Positions 10,873 through 21,941 of a stretch of DNA of 64,000 bases are shown one piece after another. The position numbers were made by a program, and so were the translations under genes. The notes below the pieces were generated by a model that worked only from the letters and a program-made list of their open reading frames with translations, was not told the DNA's origin and searched no databases. Numbering within the stretch: the stretch's first letter is position 1; the number at the start of each line of letters is the position of its first letter. The stretch comes from Pleurodeles waltl (taxonomy: Eukaryota; Chordata; Amphibia; Caudata; Salamandridae): NCBI RefSeq assembly GCF_031143425.1, contig NC_090438.1, positions 774,763,138 to 774,827,137 on the forward strand. Direction: 5' to 3'.

Positions 10873-11239
10873 TCACCCCTCCTTGGATTCCCCTACGTCT
10901 CTAGTTTTCAGAAATGCACAGGTTTGGTAGGTTTCCCTAGGTGCCGGCTGAGCTAGAGGCCAAAATCTACAGGTAGGCACTTCGCAAAAAACACCTCTGT
11001 TTTCTTCCAAAATTTTGGATGTGTCCACGTTGCGCTTTGGGGTGTTTCCTGTCGCCGGCGCTAGGCCTACCCACGCAGGTGAGGTATCATTTTTATCGGG
11101 AGACTTGGGGGAACGCTGGGTGGAAGGAAATTTGTGGCTCCTCTCAGATTCCAGAACTTTCTGCCACAGAAATGTGAGAGCCAAATTTTGAGGTTTGCAA
11201 AGGATTCTGGGTAACAGAACCTGGTCCGAGCCCCGCAAG
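10873..11239 (+). repeat. Reference monomer, subtype C2 (367 bp)
   Basis: As C but with CTACGTCTCTAG and, in seven copies including this one, CACGCAGGTGAGG. It carries the same 16-bp deletion as C, so the two share an ancestor or exchanged sequence. Usually preceded by E and followed by A. Confidence 0.88.
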
Positions 11240-12389
11240 TCACCCCATCTTGGATTCCCCTAGGTCTCTAGTTTTCAGAAATGCACAGGTTTGGTAGGTT
11301 TCCCTAGGTGCCGGCTGAGCTAGAGGCCAAAATCTACAGGTAGGCACTTCGCAATAAACACCTCTGTTTTCTTCCAAAATTTTGGATGTGTCCACGTTGC
11401 GCTTTGGGGTGTTTCCTGTCGCGGGCGCTAGGCCTACCCACGCAAGTAAGGTATCATTTTTATCGGGAGACTTGGGGGAACGCTGGGTAGAAGGAAATTT
11501 GTGGCTCCTCTCAGATTCCAGAACTTTCTGCCACAGAAATGTGAGGAACATGTGTTTTTTTAGCCAAATTTTGAGGTTTGCAAAGGATTCTGGGTAACAG
11601 AACCTGGTCCGAGCCCCGCAAGTCACCCCTCCTTGGTTTCCCCTAGGTCTCTAGTTTTCAGAAATGCACAGGTTTGGTAGGTTTCCCTAGGTGCCGGCTG
11701 AGCTAGAGGCCAAAATCTGCAGGTATGCACTTCGCAAAAAACACCTCTGTTTTCTTCCAAAATTTTGGATGTGTCCACGTTGCGCTTTGGGGTGTTTCCT
11801 GTCGCGGGCGCTAAGCCTACCCACACAAGTGAGGTATCATTTTTAATCGGGAGACTTGGGGGAACGCTGGGTGGAAGGAAATTTGTGGCTCCTCCCAGAT
11901 TCCAGAACTTTCTGCCACAGAAATGTGAGGAACATGTGTTTTTTTAGCCAAATATTGAGGTTTGCAAAGGATTCTGGGTAACAGAACCTGGTCCGAGCCC
12001 CGCAAGTCACCCCATCTTGGATTCCCCTAGGTCTCTAGTTTTCAGAAATGCACAGGTTTGGTAGGTTTCCCTAGGTGCCGGCTGAGCTAGAGGCCAAAAT
12101 CTACAGGTAGGCACTTCGCAATAAACACCTCTGTTTTCTTCCAAAATTTTGGATGTGTCCACGTTGCGCTTTGGGGTGTTTCCTGTCGCGGGCGCTAGGC
12201 CTACCCACGCAAGTAAGGTATCATTTTTATCGGGAGACTTGGGGGAACGCTGGGTAGAAGGAAATTTGTGGCTCCTCTCAGATTCCAGAACTTTCTGCCA
12301 CAGAAATGTGAGGAACATGTGTTTTTTTAGCCAAATTTTGAGGTTTGCAAAGGATTCTGGGTAACAGAACCTGGTCCGAGCCCCGCAAG

Positions 12390-12773
12390 TCACCCCTCCT
12401 TGGTTTCCCCTAGGTCTCTAGTTTTCAGAAATGCACAGGTTTGGTAGGTTTCCCTAGGTGCCGGCTGAGCTAGAGGCCAAAATCTGCAGGTAGGCACTTC
12501 GCAAAAAACACCTCTGTTTTCTTCCAAAATTTTGGATGTGTCCACGTTGCGCTTTGGGGTGTTTCCTGTCGCGGGCGCTAAGCCTACCCACACAAGTGAG
12601 GTATCATTTTTAATCGGGAGACTTGGGGGAACGCTGGGTAGAAGGAAATTTGTGGCTCCTCTCAGATTCCAGAACTTTCTGCCACAGAAATGTGAGGAAC
12701 ATGTGTTTTTTTAGCCAAATTTTGAGGTTTGCAAAGGATTCTGGGTAACAGAACCTGGTCCGAGCCCCGCAAG
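12390..12773 (+). repeat. Chimeric monomer B/A (384 bp)
   Basis: B through the extra A of TTTTTAATCGGG, then A-like from GGGTAGAAGG (CTCTCAG, CCAAATTTTG). The switch falls within a few dozen bases near 12615-12640. It begins the local 1151-bp expansion of A-B units. Confidence 0.85.
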
Positions 12774-13924
12774 TCACCCCTCCTTGGTTTCCCCTAGGTC
12801 TCTAGTTTTCAGAAATGCACAGGTTTGGTAGGTTTCCCTAGGTGCCGGCTGAGCTAGAGGCCAAAATCTGCAGGTAGGCACTTCGCAAAAAACACCTCTG
12901 TTTTCTTCCAAAATTTTGGATCTGTCCACGTTGCGCTTTGGGGTGTTTCCTGTCGCGGGCGCTAAGCCTACCCACACAAGTGAGGTATCATTTTTAATCG
13001 GGAGACTTGGGGGAACGCTGGGTGGAAGGAAATTTGTGGCTCCTCCCAGATTCCAGAACTTTCTGCCACAGAAATGTGAGGAACATGTGTTTTTTTAGCC
13101 AAATATTGAGGTTTGCAAAGGATTCTGGGTAACAGAACCTGGTCCGAGCCCCGCAAGTCACCCCATCTTGGATTCCCCTAGGTCTCTAGTTTTCAGAAAT
13201 GCACAGGTTTGGTAGGTTTCCCTAGGTGCCGGCTGAGCTAGAGGCCAAAATCTACAGGTAGGCACTTCGCAATAAACACCTCTGTTTTCTTCCAAAATTT
13301 TGGATGTGTCCACGTTGCGCTTTGGGGTGTTTCCTGTCGCGGGCGCTAGGCCTACCCACGCAAGTAAGGTATCATTTTTATCGGGAGACTTGGGGGAACG
13401 CTGGGTAGAAGGAAATTTGTGGCTCCTCTCAGATTCCAGAACTTTCTGCCACAGAAATGTGAGGAACATGTGTTTTTTTAGCCAAATTTTGAGGTTTGCA
13501 AAGGATTCTGGGTAACAGAACCTGGTCCGAGCCCCGCAAGTCACCCCTCCTTGGTTTCCCCTAGGTCTCTAGTTTTCAGAAATGCACAGGTTTGGTAGGT
13601 TTCCCTAGGTGCCGGCTGAGCTAGAGGCCAAAATCTGCAGGTAGGCACTTCGCAAAAAACACCTCTGTTTTCTTCCAAAATTTTGGATGTGTCCACGTTG
13701 CGCTTTGGGGTGTTTCCTGTCGCGGGCGCTAAGCCTACCCACACAAGTGAGGTATCATTTTTAATCGGGAGACTTGGGGGAACGCTGGGTGGAAGGAAAT
13801 TTGTGGCTCCTCCCAGATTCCAGAACTTTCTGCCACAGAAATGTGAGGAACATGTGTTTTTATAGCCAAATATTGAGGTTTGCAAAGGATTCTGGGTAAC
13901 AGAACCTGGTCCGAGCCCCGCAAG

Positions 13925-16223
13925 TCACCCCTCCTTGGATTCCCCTAGTTCTCTAGTTTTCAGAAATGCACAGGTTTGGTAGGTTTCGCTAGGTGCCGGC
14001 TGAGCTAGAGGCCAAAATCTACAGGTAGGCACTTCGCAAAAAACACCTCTGTTTTCTTCCAAAATTTTGGATGTGTCCACGTTGCGCTTTGGGGTGTTTC
14101 CTGTCGCCGGCGCTAGGCCTACCCACGCAAGTGAGGTATAATTTTTATCGGGAGACTTGGGGGAACGCTGGGTGGAAGGAAATTTGTGGCTCCTCCCAGA
14201 TTCCAGAACTTTCTGCCACAGAAATGTGAGGAACATGTGTTTTTTTAGCCAAATATTGAGGTTTGCAAAGGATTCTGGGTAACAGAACCTGGTCCGAGCC
14301 CCGCAAGTCACCCCTCCTTGGATTCCCCTAGTTCTCTAGTTTTCAGAAATGCACAGGTTTGGTAGGTTTCGCTAGGTGCCGGCTGAGCTAGAGGCCAAAA
14401 TCTACAGGTAGGCACTTCGCAAAAAACACCTCTGTTTTCTTCCAAAATTTTGGATGTGTCCACGTTGCGCTTTGGGGTGTTTCCTGTCGCCGGCGCTAGG
14501 CCTACCCAGGCAAGTGAGGTATCATTTTTATCGGGAGACTTGGGGGAACGCTGGGTGGAAGGAAATTTGTGGCTCCTCTCAGATTCCAGAACTTTCTGCC
14601 ACAGAAATTTGAGGAACATGTGTTTTTTTAGCCAAATTTTGAGGTTTGCAAAGGATTCTGGGTAACAGAACCTGGTCCGAGCCCCGCAAGTCACCCCATC
14701 TTGGATTCCCCTAGGTCTCTAGTTTTCAGAAATGCACAGGTTTGGTAGGTTTCCCTAGGTGCCGGCTGAGCTAGAGGCCAAAATCTACAGGTAGGCACTT
14801 CGCAATAAACACCTCTGTTTTCTTCCAAAATTTTGGATGTGTCCACGTTGCGCTTTGGGGTGTTTCCTGTCGCGGGCGCTAGGCCTACCCACGCAAGTAA
14901 GGTATCATTTTTATCGGGAGACTTGGGGGAACGCTGGGTAGAAGGAAATTTGTGGCTCCTCTCAGATTCCAGAACTTTCTGCCACAGAAATGTGAGGAAC
15001 ATGTGTTTTTTTAGCCAAATTTTGAGGTTTGCAAAGGATTCTGGGTAACAGAACCTGGTCCGAGCCCCGCAAGTCACCCAATCTTGGATTCCCCTAGGTC
15101 TCTAGTTTTCAGAAATGCACAGGTTTGGTAGGTTTCCCTAGGTGCCGGCTGAGCTAGAGGCCAAAATCTACAGGTAGGCACTTCGCAATAAACACCTCTG
15201 TTTTCTTCCAAAATTTTGGATGTGTCCACGTTGCGCTTTGGGGTGTTTCCTGTCGCGGGCGCTAGGCCTACCCACGCAAGTAAGGTATCATTTTTATCGG
15301 GAGACTTGGGGGAACGCTGGGTAGAAGGAAATTTGTGGCTCCTCTCAGATTCCAGAACTTTCTGCCACAGAAATGTGAGGAACATGTGTTTTTTTAGCCA
15401 AATTTTGAGGTTTGCAAAGGATTCTGGGTAACAGAACCTGGTCCGAGCCCCGCAAGTCACCCCTCCTTGGTTTCCCCTAGGTCTCTAGTTTTCAGAAATG
15501 CACAGGTTTGGTAGGTTTCCCTAGGTGCCGGCTGAGCTAGAGGCCAAAATCTGCAGGTAGGCACTTCGCAAAAAACACCTCTGTTTTCTTCCAAAATTTT
15601 GGATGTGTCCACGTTGCGCTTTGGGGTGTTTCCTGTCGCGGGCGCTAAGCCTACCCACACAAGTGAGGTATCATTTTTAATCAGGAGACTTGGGGGAACG
15701 CTGGGTGGAAGGAAATTTGTGGCTCCTCCCAGATTCCAGAACTTTCTGCCACAGAAATGTGAGGAACATGTGTTTTTTTAGCCAAATATTGAGGTTTGCA
15801 AAGGATTCTGGGTAACAGAACCTGGTCCGAGCCCCGCAAGTCACCCCTCCTTGGATTCCCCTAGTTCTCTAGTTTTCAGAAATGCACAGGTTTGGTAGGT
15901 TTCGCTAGGTGCCGGCTGAGCTAGAGGCCAAAATCTACAGGTAGGCACTTCGCAAAAAACACCTCTGTTTTCTTCCAAAATTTTGGATGTGTCCACGTTG
16001 CGCTTTGGGGTGTTTCCTGTCGCCGGCGCTAGGCCTACCCACGCAAGTGAGGTATCATTTTTATCGGGAGACTTGGGGGAACGCTGGGTGGAAGGAAATT
16101 TGTGGCTCCTCTCAGATTCCAGAACTTTCTGCCACAGAAATTTGAGGAACATGTGTTTTTTTAGCCAAATTTTGAGGTTTGCAAAGGATTCTGGGTAACA
16201 GAACCTGGTCCGAGCCCCGCAAG
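13925..16223 (+). repeat. Family I remnant E-D-A-A-B-D2
   Basis: Starts are 13925 E, 14308 D, 14691 A, 15074 A (begins TCACCCAATC), 15457 B (AATCAGGAG) and 15841 D2. Two A monomers stand side by side and E is followed directly by D, so canonical order is broken. It closes the first large copy before the F/G-G-I block. Confidence 0.88.
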
Positions 16224-16606
16224 TCACCCCATCTTGGATTCCCCTAGGTCTCTAGTTTTCAGAAATGCACAGGTTTGGTAGGTTTCCCTAGGTGCCGGCT
16301 GAGCTAGAGGCCAAAATCTACAGGTAGGCACTTCGCAAAAAACACCTCTGTTTTCTTCCAAAATTTTGGATGTGTCCACGTTGCGCTTTGGGGTGTTTCC
16401 TGTCGCCGGCGCTAGGCCTACCCACGCAAGTGAGGTATCATTTTTATCGGGAGACTTGGGGGAACGCTGGGTGAAAGGAAATTTGTGGCTCCTCTCAGAT
16501 TCCAGAACTTTCTGCCACAGAAATGTGAGGAACATGTGTTTTTTTAGCCAAATTTTGAGGTTTGCAAAGGATTCTGGGTAACAGAACCTGGTCCGAGCAC
16601 AACAAG
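16224..16606 (+). repeat. Chimeric monomer F/G, conversion-like patch
   Basis: The head matches 190 (CCCCATCTTGG, GCAAAAAAC), but from GGGGTGTTTCC on it is G (TCGCCGGCGC, GGGTGAAAGG, GAGCACAACAAG). The flanks keep the 16034-bp offset, so no length was gained or lost. Confidence 0.85.
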
Positions 16607-16989
16607 TCACCCCTCCTTGGATTCCCCTAGGTCTCTAGTTTTCAGAAATACACAGGTTTGGTAGGTTTCAATAGGTGCCAGCTGAGCTAGAGGCCAAAAT
16701 CTGCAGGTAGGCACTTCGCAAAAAACACCTCTGTTTTCTTCCAAAATTTTGGATGTGTCCACGTTGCGCTTTGGGGTGTTTCCTGTCGCCGGCGCTAGGC
16801 CTACCCACGCAAGTGAGGTATCATTTTTATCGGGAGACTTGGGGGAACGCTGGGTGAAAGGAAATTTGTGGCTCCTCTCAGATTCCAGAACTTTCTGCCA
16901 CAGAAATGTGAGGAACATGTGTTTTTTTAGCCAAATTTTGAGGTTTGCAAAGGATTCTGGGTAACAGAACCTGGTCCGAGCACAACAAG
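16607..16989 (+). repeat. Reference monomer, subtype G (383 bp)
   Basis: Marks: TTTCAATAGG, GCCAGCTGAG, TCTGCAGG, TCGCCGGCGC, GGGTGAAAGG and GAGCACAACAAG. This copy has AAATACACAGG. Later G copies have AAATTTGGG or AAATCTGGG across the palindrome. Usually preceded by F. Confidence 0.87.
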
Positions 16990-17373
16990 TCACCCCTCCT
17001 TGGATTCCCCTAGGTCTCTAGTTTTCAGAAATGCACAGGTTTGGTAGGTTTCCCTAGGTGCCGGCTGAGCTAGAGGCCAAAATCTACAGGTAGGCACTTC
17101 ACAAAAAACACCTCTGTTTTCTTCCAAAATTTTGGATGTGTCCACGTTGCGCTTTGAGGTGTTTCCTGTCGCGGGCGCTAGGCCTACCCACACAAGTGAG
17201 GTATCATTTTTAATCGGGAGACTTGGGGGAACGCTGGATGGAAGGAAATTTGTGGCTCCTCTCAGATTCCAGAACTTTCTGCCACAGAAATGTGAGGAAC
17301 ATGTTTTTTTTTAGCCAAATATTGAGGTTTGCAAAGGATTCTGGGTAACAGAACCTGGTCCGAGCCCCGCAAG
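16990..17373 (+). repeat. Reference monomer, subtype I (384 bp)
   Basis: Marks: TCCTTGGATT, CTTCACAAAA, TCGCGGGCGCTAGG, CACACAAGTG, TTTTTAATCGGG and CCAAATATTG. This copy has TTTGAGGTG and GGATGGAAGG. Variant I2 (54339) has GGCTGGGCTAG, CCAAATTTTG and CCCCTCAAG. Confidence 0.85.
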
Positions 17374-18140
17374 TCACCCCTCTTTGGATTCCCCTACGTC
17401 TCTAGTTTTCAGAAATGCACAGGTTTGGTAGGTTTCCCTAGGTGCCGGCTGAGCTAGAGGCCAAAATCTACAGGTAGGCACTTCGCAAAAAACACCTCTG
17501 TTTTCTTCCAAAATTTTGGATGTGTCCACGTTGCGCTTTGGGGTGTTTCCTGTCGCCGGCGCTAGGCCTACCCACGCAAGTGAGGTATCATTTTTATCGG
17601 GAGACTTGGGGGAACGCTGGGTGGAAGGAAATTTGTGGCTCCTCTCAGATTCCAGAACTTTCTGCCACAGAAATGTGAGGAACATGTGTTTTTTTTGCCA
17701 AATTTTGAGGTTTGCAAAGGATTCTGGGTAACAGAACCTGGTCCGAGCCCCGCAAGTCACCCCTCCTTGGTTTCCCCTAGGTCTCTAGTTTTCAGAAATG
17801 CACAGGTTTGGTAGGTTTCCCTAGGTGCCGGCTGAGCTAGAGGCCAAAATCTGCAGGTAGGCACTTCGCAAAAAACACCTCTGTTTTCTTCCAAAATTTT
17901 GGATGTGTCCACGTTGCGCTTTGGGGTGTTTCCTGTCGCGGGCGCTAAGCCTACCCACACAAGTGAGGTATCATTTTTAATCGGGAGACTTGGGGGAACG
18001 CTGGGTGGAAGGAAATTTGTGGCTCCTCCCAGATTCCAGAACTTTCTGCCACAGAAATGTGAGGAACATGTGTTTTTTTAGCCAAATATTGAGGTTTGCA
18101 AAGGATTCTGGGTAACAGAACCTGGTCCGAGCCCCGCAAG

Positions 18141-21100
18141 TCACCCCTCCTTGGATTCCCCTAGTTCTCTAGTTTTCAGAAATGCACAGGTTTGGTAGGT
18201 TTCGCTAGGTGCCGGCTGAGCTAGAGGCCAAAATCTACAGGTAGGCACTTCGCAAAAAACACCTCTGTTTTCTTCCAAAATTTTGGATGTGTCCACGTTG
18301 CGCTTTGGGGTGTTTCCTGTCGCCGGCGCTAGGCCTACCCAGGCAAGTGAGGTATCATTTTTATCGGGAGACTTGGGGGAACGCTGGGTGGAAGGAAATT
18401 TGTGGCTCCTCTCAGATTCCAGAACTTTCTGCCACAGAAATTTGAGGAACATGTGTTTTTTTAGCCAAATTTTGAGGTTTGCAAAGGATTCTGGGTAACA
18501 GAACCTGGTCCGAGCCCCGCAAGTCACCCCATCTTGGATTCCCCTAGGTCTCTAGTTTTCAGAAATGCACAGGTTTGGTAGGTTTCCCTAGGTGCCGGCT
18601 GAGCTAGAGGCCAAAATCTACAGGTAGGCACTTCGCAATAAACACCTCTGTTTTCTTCCAAAATTTTGGATGTGTCCACGTTGCGCTTTGGGGTGTTTCC
18701 TGTCGCGGGCGCTAGGCCTACCCACGCAAGTAAGGTATCATTTTTATCGGGAGACTTGGGGGAACGCTGGGTAGAAGGAAATTTGTGGCTCCTCTCAGAT
18801 TCCAGAACTTTCTGCCACAGAAATGTGAGGAACATGTGTTTTTTTAGCCAAATTTTGAGGTTTGCAAAGGATTCTGGGTAACAGAACCTGGTCCGAGCCC
18901 CGCAAGTCATCCCTCCTTGGTTTCCCCTAGGTCTCTAGTTTTCAGAAATGCACAGGTTTGGTAGGTTTCCCTAGGTGCCGGCTGAGCTAGAGGACAAAAT
19001 CTGCAGGTAGGCACTTCGCAAAAAACACCTCTGTTTTCTTCCAAAATTTTGGATGTGTCCACGTTGCGCTTTGGGGTGTTTCCTGTCGCGGGCGCTAACC
19101 CTACCCACACAAGTGAGGTATCATTTTTAATCGGGAGACTTGGGGGAACGCTGGGTGGAAGGAAATTTGTGGCTCCTCCCAGATTCCAGAACTTTCTGCC
19201 ACAGAAATGTGAGGAACATGTGTTTTTTTAGCCAAATATTGAGGTTTGCAAAGGATTCTGGGTAACAGAACCTGGTCCGAGCCCCGCAAGTCACCCCTCC
19301 TTGGATTCCCCTAGTTCTCTAGTTTTCAGAAATGCACAGGTTTGGTAGGTTTCGCTAGGTGCCGGCTGAGCTAGAGGCCAAAATCTACAGGTAGGCACTT
19401 CGCAAAAAACACCTCTGTTTTCTTCCAAAATTTTGGATGTGTCCACGTTGCGCTTTGGGGTGTTTCCTGTCGCCGGCGCTAGGCCTACCCACGCAAGTGA
19501 GGTATAATTTTTATCGGGAGACTTGGGGGAACGCTGGGTGGAAGGAAATTTGTGGCTCCTCCCAGATTCCAGAACTTTCTGCCACAGAAATGTGAGGAAC
19601 ATGTGTTTTTTTAGCCAAATATTGAGGTTTGCAAAGGATTCTGGGTAACAGAACCTGGTCCGAGCCCCGCAAGTCACCCCTCCTTGGATTCCCCTAGGTC
19701 TCTAGTTTTCAGAAATGCACAGGTTTGGTAGGTTTCCCTAGGTGCCGGCTGAGCTAGAGGCCAAAATCTACAGGTAGGCACTTCGCAAAAAACACCTCTG
19801 TTTTCTTCCAAAATTTTGGATGTGTCCACGTTGCGCTTTGGGGTGTTTCCTGTCGCCGGCGCTAGGCCTACCCACGCAAGTGAGGTATCATTTTTATCGG
19901 GAGACTTGGGGGAACGCTGGGTGGAAGGAAATTTGTGGCTCCTCTCAGATTCCAGAACTTTCTGCCACAGAAATGTGAGAGCCAAATTTTGAGGTTTGCA
20001 AAGGATTCTGGGTAACAGAACCTGGTCCGAGCCCCGCAAGTCACCCCATCTTGGATTCCCCTAGGTCTCTAGTTTTCAGAAATGCACAGGTTTGGTAGGT
20101 TTCCCTAGGTGCCGGCTGAGCTAGAGGCCAAAATCTACAGGTAGGCACTTCGCAATAAACACCTCTGTTTTCTTCCAAAATTTTGGATGTGTCCACGTTG
20201 CGCTTTGGGGTGTTTCCTGTCGCGGGCGCTAGGCCTACCCACGCAAGTAAGGTATCATTTTTATCGGGAGACTTGGGGGAACGCTGGGTAGAAGGAAATT
20301 TGTGGCTCCTCTCAGATTCCAGAACTTTCTGCCACAGAAATGTGAGGAACATGTGTTTTTTTAGCCAAATTTTGAGGTTTGCAAAGGATTCTGGGTAACA
20401 GAACCTGGTCCGAGCCCCGCAAGTCACACCTCCTTGGTTTCCCCTAGGTCTCTAGTTTTCAGAAATGCACAGGTTTGGTAGGTTTCCCTAGGTGCCGGCT
20501 GAGCTAGAGGCCAAAATCTGCAGGTAGGCACTTCGCAAGAAACACCTCTGTTTTCTTCCAAAATTTTGGATGTGTCCACGTTGCGCTTTGGGGTGTTTCC
20601 TGTCGCGGGCGCTAAGCCTACCCACACAAGTGAGGTATCATTTTTAATCGGGAGACTTGGGGGAACGCTGGGTGGAAGGAAATTTGTGGCTCCTCCCAGA
20701 TTCCAGAACTTTCTGCCACAGAAATGTGAGGAACATGTGTTTTTTTAGCCAAATATTGAGGTTTGCAAAGGATTCTGGGTAACAGAACCTGGTCCGAGCC
20801 CCGCAAGTCACCCCTCCTTGGATTCCCCTAGTTCTCTAGTTTTCAGAAATGCACAGGTTTGGTAGGTTTCCCTAGGTGCCGGCTGAGCTAGAGGCCAAAA
20901 TCTACAGGTAGGCACTTCGCAAAAAACACCTCTGTTTTCTTCCAAAAGTTTGGATGTGTCCACGTTGCGCTTTGGGGTGTTTCCTGTCGCCGGCGCTAGG
21001 CCTACCCACGCAAGTGAGGTATCATTTTTATCGGGAGACTTGGGGGAACGCTGGGTGGAAGGAAATTTGTGGCTCCTCTCAGATTCCAGAACTTTCTGCC

Positions 21101-21941
21101 ACAGAAATGTGAGAGCCAAATTTTGAGGTTTGCAAAGGATTCTGGGTAACAGAACCTGGTCCGAGCCCCGCAAGTCACCCCATCTTGGATTCCCCTAGGT
21201 CTCTAGTTTTCAGAAATGCACAGGTTTGGTAGGTTTCCCTAGGTGCCGGATGAGCTAGAGGCCAAAATCTACAGGTAGGCACTTCGCAATAAACACCTCT
21301 GTTTTCTTCCAAAATTTTGGATGTGTCCACGTTGCGCTTTGGGGTGTTTCCTGTCGCGGGCGCTAGGCCTACCCACGCAAGTAAGGTATCATTTTTATCG
21401 GGAGACTTGGGGGAACGCTGGGTAGAAGGAAATTTGTGGCTCCTCTCAGATTCCAGAACTTTCTGCCACAGAAATGTGAGGAACATGTGTTTTTTTAGCC
21501 AAATTTTGAGGTTTGCAAAGGATTCTGGGTAACAGAACCTGGTCCGAGCCCCGCAAGTCACCCCTCCTTGGTTTCCCCTAGGTCTCTAGTTTTCAGAAAT
21601 GCACAGGTTTGGTAGGTTTCCCTAGGTGCCGGCTGAGCTAGAGGCCAAAATCTGCAGGTAGGCACTTCGCAAAAAACACCTCTGTTTTCTTCCAAAATTT
21701 TGGATGTGTCCACGTTGCGCTTTGGGGTGTTTCCTGTCGCGGGCGCTAAGCCTACCCACACAAGTGAGGTATCATTTTTAATCGGGAGACTTGGGGGAAC
21801 GCTGGGTGGAAGGAAATTTGTGGCTCCTCCCAGATTCCAGAACTTTCTGCCACAGAAATGTGAGGAACATGTGTTTTTTTAGCCAAATATTGAGGTTTGC
21901 AAAGGATTCTGGGTAACAGAACCTGGTCCGAGCCCCGCAAG
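18141..21941 (+). repeat. Family I HOR unit, complete 10-mer (3801 bp)
   Basis: Order D (18141), A, B, E (19291), C2 (19674), A (20041), B, C (20808), A (21175), B (21558). It is the same length and order as 2107-5907. Private differences from that copy are few; for example C2 has CTAGGTCTCTAG where the left copy has CTACGTCTCTAG, and A at 21175 has GCCGGATGAG. Confidence 0.93.

Larger units (their letters stand above)
9341..13924 (+). repeat. Family I irregular HOR unit with internal duplication
   Basis: Starts are 9341 D (GGGCGGAAGG variant), 9724 A, 10107 B (G lost as at 6674), 10490 E, 10873 C2, 11240 A, 11623 B, 12007 A, 12390 B/A chimera, 12774 B (GGATCTGTCC), 13158 A and 13541 B. The C-A-B third of the canonical order is missing. 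An A-B segment is expanded by 1151 bp (12007-13157 against 13158 onward). The corresponding right-hand copy at 25359-28412 lacks this expansion. Confidence 0.88.
16224..18140 (+). repeat. Mixed block F/G chimera-G-I-C0-B
   Basis: Starts are 16224 (F-like head, G tail), 16607 G, 16990 I, 17374 C0 and 17757 B. It lies exactly 16034 bp from 190-2106 and shares AAATACACAGG in G, nine T before AGCC in I, and TCTTTGGATT in C0. The first monomer differs from its partner at 190 in its second half only, with no length change. Confidence 0.9.
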
